Origin: Phosphoribacter sp035448065
Lineage (GTDB): Bacteria; Actinomycetota; Actinomycetes; Actinomycetales; Dermatophilaceae
Length of the DNA stretch: 27,640 nt
Direction of reading: 5' to 3'
Assembly: GCA_035448065.1 (NCBI GenBank)
Contig: DAOTIG010000032.1
Location: 1-27,640, forward strand
Below are positions 23,958 to 27,640 of the stretch, one piece after another; position 1 is the first letter of the stretch, and each line of letters begins with the position of its first letter. Under the pieces are notes generated by a model that saw nothing but the letters and a program-made list of their open reading frames with translations, was not told the origin of the DNA and did not search any database. The translations under genes were made by a program, and so were the position numbers.

Positions 23958-25156
23958 GCCTGACCTGCCTGTCCTGCCTGTGCCGGGGTGAGCGGGTGGA
24001 TGCGCAGCAGTGGCTGACCCGGCGCGACGTCGTCGCCCTCGCCGACAAGCCAGTCGCCGAGCGTTCCCGGGCGGGCCGCGGTGACCTCGAGGGTGTCGCC
24101 GTCGGTCCGCACGTGGGCGAGCACCTCGCCGGCGCTGACCATCGTGCCGGGCTGCGCCGCGGCGAAGCTGACCTGGCCGCTCGTCGGGGCCACCGCGAGG
24201 GTGAAGTCGGTGTCGTCCTTGTGGTCGTTCCCGCCGTGCTCGGCGAGCATCCGGCGGGCCTCGTCGAGCTGATCGGGGGTGTTGAGGGTGAGGATCTCGA
24301 CGCCCGGCATGGCCCGCTTGGCCAGCCCGGCGAGCGTGCCGGCCGGCGGCACCTCGATGAGCCCGGTGACGCCGAGCTCGACGAGGGTGGCCATGCACAG
24401 GTCCCAGCGGACCGGGCTGCTCACCTGGGTGACCAGCCGGTCCAGGACGTCCCGGCCGGAGTGCACGACGTGCCCGTCGCGGTTGGAGACCAGTCGGGTG
24501 TGCGCCTCGTGGGTCGACATCGCCTTCGCGTATGCCGCGAGCCGCTCGACCGCGGGCCGCATGTGGCTGGTGTGGAAGGCGCCCGCCACCTGCAGCGGGA
24601 TGACCCGGGTCTTGGCCGGCGGGTCGGCCGCGAGCGCGGCGAGCTGCTCGAGGGTGCCGGCGGCGACGACCTGCCCCACGCCGTTGGCGTTGGCCGCGGT
24701 GAGGCCATGCCGCTCGATGGTGTCCAGCACGTCCTGCGGGTCGCCGCCGAGCACGGCGGACATGCCGGTCGGGGTGATCGCGCTGGCCTTGGCCATCTCG
24801 AGGCCACGCTCGCGGGCGAAGACCAGGGCCTGCTCGGCGGTGATGACACCGGTCGCAGCGGCGGCGGTGATCTCACCGACCGAGTGCCCAGCACCCACCG
24901 AGACGGTGCGGAAGCCGTCGGCCGGGTGGGGGAAGAGGGACAGCAGCGAGCACAGCCCGGCGGCGACGATGAGCGGCTGGGTGATGGCGGTGTCGCGCAG
25001 GGTCTCGGCGTCGGCCTCGGTGCCGAGGTGGACGAGGTCCATGCCGGCGACCGTCGAGAACCAGTCCATCCGGGCGGCGAAGCCGGGCTGCTCGAGCCAG
25101 GGGGAGAGGAAGCCGGGCTTCTGGGAGCCCTGACCGGGGCAGAGGATGGCGAGCAC
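23954..25156 (-). CDS. fabD: Malonyl-CoA:ACP transacylase with C-terminal lipoyl/biotinyl-like domain
   Basis: Encodes 400 residues, about 85 more than a standard FabD. Residues 1-310 are a complete transacylase: CPGQGSQKPG (6-15), Ser92 in GHSVGE, the Arg motif FARERGLEM, and His195 in GAFHTSHM. It moves malonyl from CoA to ACP. Residues about 317-387 read FTLAVAPTSGQVSF, GTMVSAGEVLAHVRTDGDTLEV and GTLGDWLVGEGDDVAPGQPLLRI, the pattern of a lipoyl/biotinyl carrier domain. Gly353 stands where the modified Lys of ETDKATVEV-type hairpins is expected. An Ala/Gln-rich tail closes the protein. The start is GTG 25156, giving the family N-terminus MLAILCPGQGSQ, with GTGGAG just upstream. First gene of the fab cluster after the fasR-like gene. 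Confidence 0.93.
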   Translation of the reverse strand: MLAILCPGQGSQKPGFLSPWLEQPGFAARMDWFSTVAGMDLVHLGTEADAETLRDTAITQPLIVAAGLCSLLSLFPHPADGFRTVSVGAGHSVGEITAAAATGVITAEQALVFARERGLEMAKASAITPTGMSAVLGGDPQDVLDTIERHGLTAANANGVGQVVAAGTLEQLAALAADPPAKTRVIPLQVAGAFHTSHMRPAVERLAAYAKAMSTHEAHTRLVSNRDGHVVHSGRDVLDRLVTQVSSPVRWDLCMATLVELGVTGLIEVPPAGTLAGLAKRAMPGVEILTLNTPDQLDEARRMLAEHGGNDHKDDTDFTLAVAPTSGQVSFAAAQPGTMVSAGEVLAHVRTDGDTLEVTAARPGTLGDWLVGEGDDVAPGQPLLRIHPLTPAQAGQAGQA

Positions 25157-25222
25157 GGCTCCACTCTCGCAGTCCCACCGTGACCGAATCGTGACCCGCG
25201 CTACCAAGGTAAGGGTCACCTT

Positions 25223-25241
25223 TTTGTGGGGACCCTACAAA
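25223..25241. promoter_or_regulatory. Imperfect dyad upstream of fabD
   Basis: TTTGTGGGGACCCTACAAA has 9-base arms around an A with one mismatch, and overlaps the last codons of the fasR-like gene 67 bases upstream of the fabD start. In Streptomyces the FasR regulator activates the fabD operon from the upstream intergenic region. This or the adjacent 25157-25222 stretch is where such a site would be expected here. A TACCTT box on the minus strand (plus 25207-25212) is a possible -10. Assignment is inference only. Confidence 0.3.
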
Positions 25242-26467
25242 CGTGGGTCCTCCGCCGCGCGGGCCGCGAGCCCGCTGCGCCAGGCCGCCGGCTCGGCCCG
25301 CCCGAGGCGGCCGAGGGCCAGCGCCAGCCGCACGGCATACCCGTCCCTGGTCGTGGTCACCTCGTAGCCGGTGAGCTCGGCGATCCGCGCGAGCCGGTAG
25401 CGGACCGTGTTGGCGTGCACGAAGACCCGGCGCGCCGCGGCCTCGATGCCGCCGGCGTCGAGGTATGCCGCGGCCGTCTCGGCGAGCTCGGGGGAGGCGG
25501 CGAGCGGGGTGACGATGCGTGCGACGAGCTGACGTCGGGCATGCTCGTCGCCGACGAGGACCCGCTCGGGCAGCAGCTCGTCGGAGCTCACCGGACGAGG
25601 GGCGCCGGGCCAGGCGGGGGCGGCCGTCAGTCCGTTGAGGGCGGCGCGGGCCGAGCGTCCGGCGGCGAAGAGGTGCGGCACGGTGGGACCGACGACGACC
25701 GGCCCGGGGCCGAAGTGCTCGGCGAGCCGGGCGACGACGGCGAGCGGCTCGCGGGTGCCGCCGAGGACGATGACCAGCCGCCGGCGCTGCACGGCCGCCA
25801 GCGCCTCGACCCCCTCGCGTGCTGCGTCGCGGCGGATCGCCTCGACCGCCCCGGCTGCGCCGGTCGGCGGGGTGCGGCCAGCAACGACGGTGACGTCGGC
25901 GACCGAGCCCCAGCCGAGCGCGGTGGCACGTGACTGCATCGAGTCGTCGGCCTCGCCACGCAGGACGGCATCGACGACGAGCGCCTCGAGCCGGGCGTCC
26001 CACGCTCCGCGGGCCTCGGCGGCCCGGGCGTAGACCTCGGCGGCCCCGAAGGCGATCTCGCGGGAGTAGCGCAGCACCGACTCGCGCAGGATCTGCTCGT
26101 CGCCGGGCCGGGCCAGGTCACCGGCCTGCTCCTCGATGACGTCGACGACCGAGCGGACCAGCTCGAGGGTCTGGCTCAGGGTGATCGCGGCGGCGAGCTC
26201 GCGTGGGGCGGTGGCGAAGATGTCGGCGGTGAGCGGCTGCTCCGGGTCGGGGTCGGCGAGCCAGCCGACGAAGGCGGCGACGCCGGCCTGGGCGATCAGC
26301 CCGATCCAGGACCGCTCGTCGGGAGGCAGCGCGCGGAACCACTCGTGACTCGCCTCGATCCTCCGCACCGCCGCCGTGCCGAGCGCGCCGGCACCGGCCT
26401 GCAATGCCTGGAGCGTCGACGCGCTGGGGCGCCGACGGCGCGGCGCGGGCTGGCGGGATGCGGCCAC
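25235..26467 (-). CDS. fasR: PucR-type transcriptional regulator, FasR-like
   Basis: Encodes 410 residues from GTG 26467. The C-terminus carries a PucR-type helix-turn-helix, GGIEAAARRVFVHANTVRYRLARIAELTG (about 335-367), with the recognition helix around HANTVRYRLARI. The central region has the GGDEF-like CdaR fold of this family, and the N-terminus begins with basic residues (RQPAPRRRRPS). Its place directly ahead of fabD matches FasR of Streptomyces, the activator of fatty-acid synthesis genes. A TAGACT box on the minus strand (26474-26479) lies six bases before the GTG, so a leaderless transcript is likely. Symbol by synteny and family. Confidence 0.88.
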   Translation of the reverse strand: MAASRQPAPRRRRPSASTLQALQAGAGALGTAAVRRIEASHEWFRALPPDERSWIGLIAQAGVAAFVGWLADPDPEQPLTADIFATAPRELAAAITLSQTLELVRSVVDVIEEQAGDLARPGDEQILRESVLRYSREIAFGAAEVYARAAEARGAWDARLEALVVDAVLRGEADDSMQSRATALGWGSVADVTVVAGRTPPTGAAGAVEAIRRDAAREGVEALAAVQRRRLVIVLGGTREPLAVVARLAEHFGPGPVVVGPTVPHLFAAGRSARAALNGLTAAPAWPGAPRPVSSDELLPERVLVGDEHARRQLVARIVTPLAASPELAETAAAYLDAGGIEAAARRVFVHANTVRYRLARIAELTGYEVTTTRDGYAVRLALALGRLGRAEPAAWRSGLAARAAEDPRL

Positions 26468-26473
26468 GCCGCG

Positions 26474-26479
26474 AGTCTA
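26474..26479 (-). promoter_or_regulatory. -10 box of a probable leaderless fasR promoter
   Basis: TAGACT on the minus strand fits the actinobacterial TANNNT -10 element and ends six bases before the GTG start, the spacing expected if transcription begins at the start codon. No Shine-Dalgarno precedes the GTG, which agrees. No convincing -35 is seen. A GGTATGCCGC-type copy (26483-26491) lies just upstream in the spacer. Confidence 0.35.
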
Positions 26480-26537
26480 TTTGTATGCCGCCCACAACCT
26501 CCGTCGTGGCCGCCCCCCGACGTCCTCGCCACCCTCG

Positions 26538-26571
26538 CGGGCATATGCCCGCTGGGGCGGGCATATGCCCG
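26538..26571. terminator. Twin CGGGCATATGCCCG palindromes, hairpin after argG
   Basis: Two identical 14-bp palindromes (26538-26551 and 26558-26571) are set 20 bp apart centre to centre. Because each is self-complementary, the pair also forms a 14-bp stem with a 6-base loop. It lies 28 bases past the argG stop on the minus strand and about 70 bases upstream of the fasR start. It could be the argG terminator, or a double operator with both sites on the same face of the helix acting on fasR. There is no T-run. Confidence 0.55.
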
Positions 26572-26598
26572 GCCAAGGGGGCCCGGACGGCGCGCCGG

Positions 26599-27640
26599 TC
26601 AGTCGGTCCCGGCCTCCATGGCTGCTCGGTCCAGGGCCTCGGCCTCGTCGTCGCCGGCGACCGCGGGGTTGTCGGCGATCGCCTGCGCGCCGCCCGGCTC
26701 GAGCCGGCCGATGAGCTCGGCCACCCCGATCGGCGAGCCGCCGAGCAGCTGGCCTTGCGCGGCATACAGCTCGAGCTTGGAGCGAGTGTCGGCGATGTCG
26801 AGGTTGCGCATGGTGAGCTGGCCGATCCGGTCGACCGGCCCGAAGGCGGCGTCCTCGGTGCGCTCCATCGACAGCTTGTCGGGGTGGTAGGAGAAGGCCG
26901 GCCCGCGGGTGTCGATGATCGAGTAGTCGTCACCGCGACGCAGCCGCAGCACGACCTCGCCGGTGACCGCCGAGGCGACCCAGCGCTGCAGCGACTCGCG
27001 CAGCATGAGCGACTGGGGGTCGAACCAGCGGCCCTCGTAGAGCAGCCGACCCAGCCGGCGGCCCTCGGCGTGGTAGTTGGCGATGGTGTCCTCGTTGTGG
27101 ATCGCCGAGATGAGCCGCTCGTAGGCGATGAAGAGCAAGGCCATGCCGGGGGCCTCGTAGATCCCGCGGGACTTGGCCTCGATGATCCGGTTCTCGATCT
27201 GGTCGGCCATGCCCAGCCCGTGCCGGCCGCCGATGGCGTTGGCCTCGTGGACCAGGGCGACCGGGTCGGTGAAGTCGCGGCCGTTGATGGTGACCGGGCG
27301 GCCTTGGTGGAAGCCGATCGTCACGTCCTCGGTCTCGATGGCGACGGCCGGGTCCCAGAACCGCACCCCCATGATCGGGTCGACGATCTCGATCGAGGTG
27401 TCGAGGTGCTCGAGGGTCTTCGCCTCGTGGGTGGCGCCCCAGATGTTGGCGTCGGTGGAGTAGGCCTTCTCGACCGAGTCCCGGTAGGGAAGGTCGTGCG
27501 CGGCCAGCCACTGGCTCATCTCGGTGCGCCCGCCGAGCTCGGTGACGAAGGCGGCGTCGAGCCAGGGCTTGTAGATGCGCAGGTTGGGGTTGGCGATCAG
27601 GCCGTAGCGGTAGAACCGCTCGATGTCGTTGCCCTTGTAG
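26599..27640 (-). CDS. argG: Argininosuccinate synthase, partial (N-terminus outside window)
   Basis: The frame is open to the right edge, giving about 346 C-terminal residues of an enzyme that is usually near 450-480 in this subtype. It joins citrulline and aspartate with ATP in arginine synthesis. YKGNDIERFYRYGL at the edge, TDANIWGATHEAKTLEHLD, GFHQGRPVTINGRD, IGGRHGLGMADQIENRIIEAKSRGIYEAPGM and ERLISAIHNEDTIANYH are typical of the longer E. coli-type ArgG rather than the short type common in other actinobacteria. The protein ends in a short acidic tail after the ELIGRLEPGG segment. A hairpin follows the stop. Start and promoter lie outside the window. Confidence 0.94.
   Translation of the reverse strand, partial: YKGNDIERFYRYGLIANPNLRIYKPWLDAAFVTELGGRTEMSQWLAAHDLPYRDSVEKAYSTDANIWGATHEAKTLEHLDTSIEIVDPIMGVRFWDPAVAIETEDVTIGFHQGRPVTINGRDFTDPVALVHEANAIGGRHGLGMADQIENRIIEAKSRGIYEAPGMALLFIAYERLISAIHNEDTIANYHAEGRRLGRLLYEGRWFDPQSLMLRESLQRWVASAVTGEVVLRLRRGDDYSIIDTRGPAFSYHPDKLSMERTEDAAFGPVDRIGQLTMRNLDIADTRSKLELYAAQGQLLGGSPIGVAELIGRLEPGGAQAIADNPAVAGDDEAEALDRAAMEAGTD

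Larger units (their letters stand above)
519..26767. repeat. Dispersed word GTATGCCG (extended GGTATGCCGC), about 32 copies
   Basis: Copies in plus orientation start at 519, 2073, 3841, 5555, 10337, 12583, 14479, 16894, 18155, 18521, 19692, 20323, 21016, 22517, 24530, 25463 and 26483. Copies in minus orientation start at 1148, 8398, 10363, 10640, 13749, 14841, 16977, 18082, 18877, 19719, 20137, 21940, 22549, 25333 and 26760. By hand count 26 continue as GTATGCCGC and 17 as GGTATGCCGC. Base composition at ~70% G+C predicts about one. Within genes the word is read mainly as Tyr-Ala-Ala (TAT GCC GC) or Ala-Ala-Tyr (GCG GCA TAC), and once as a rare ATA Ile codon in the Fe-S oxidoreductase. Three inverted pairs form the hairpins at 10335, 19689 and 22514. 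Confidence 0.9.

Noticed and set aside
519..26767. GTATGCCG as a KOPS/FtsK or Chi-type polar motif
   Set aside because: The 17:15 split between strands shows no orientation bias in the window, which such motifs would be expected to have on one chromosome arm.

Overview
The window is a GC-rich stretch (roughly 70% G+C by eye) of an actinobacterial chromosome. The gene order pucR-type regulator-fabD-fabH-acpP-fabF-DUF3145, the Glu-type amino-acid ABC operon, the EtfD-type membrane Fe-S oxidoreductase and the GTG starts all fit Actinomycetota, probably Micrococcales. An Intrasporangiaceae-like host is a guess, not shown. Most of the window is metabolic and looks chromosomal. No transposase, integrase, phage gene or CRISPR array was found.

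Layout. (1) 1-283: the 3' end of a plus-strand NADP/F420-type oxidoreductase, tail-to-tail with (2) a minus-strand block at 303-8521. Read in transcription order, that block is etfB, etfA, a membrane Fe-S ETF:quinone oxidoreductase (EtfD/FadF type), an acyl-CoA dehydrogenase, and a KS-AT protein related to polyunsaturated-fatty-acid/polyketide synthases that stops inside its AT domain. Together they look like an acyl-CoA oxidation unit that passes electrons to the quinone pool, plus a broken acyl-condensing enzyme. (3) 8694-12136: a glutamate-type ABC importer, gluABCD, on the minus strand. (4) 12265-12816: a LysM protein. (5) 12968-16638: a plus-strand operon of a CapA-like lipoprotein, an apparently permuted alkaline-phosphatase-superfamily phosphodiesterase, and a helix-turn-helix protein whose start overlaps the phosphodiesterase stop. 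(6) 16645-19072: iorAB, indolepyruvate:ferredoxin oxidoreductase, followed upstream by a CAU-anticodon tRNA. (7) 19371-20357: a sparse region with a doubtful small ORF and a small secreted protein. (8) 20549-26467: DUF3145, then the convergent type II fatty-acid synthase cluster fabF, acpP, fabH, fabD and the fasR-like regulator. (9) 26599-27640: the 3' part of argG.

The most striking signal is not a gene. The octamer GTATGCCG (usually inside GGTATGCCGC) occurs about 32 times on the two strands by my count, against roughly one expected from base composition. It lies inside most genes, in both orientations about equally (17:15), and supplies many of the otherwise rare TAT (Tyr) codons. Three times it is paired with its own reverse complement to form a perfect 17-19 bp intergenic hairpin. 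Density near one per 0.9 kb, scatter through coding sequence and inverted pairs forming terminators are the pattern known for the DNA uptake sequences of Neisseriaceae and Pasteurellaceae. I propose it as a candidate DNA-uptake-type or other genome-wide recognition word in an actinobacterium. A whole-genome count is the deciding test.

Other points of interest are a FabD with a C-terminal lipoyl/biotinyl-like domain lacking the modifiable lysine, a cluster of three palindromes between DUF3145 and fabF, a twin 14-bp palindrome between argG and fasR, and a likely deletion scar where the KS-AT gene and the oxidoreductase meet.
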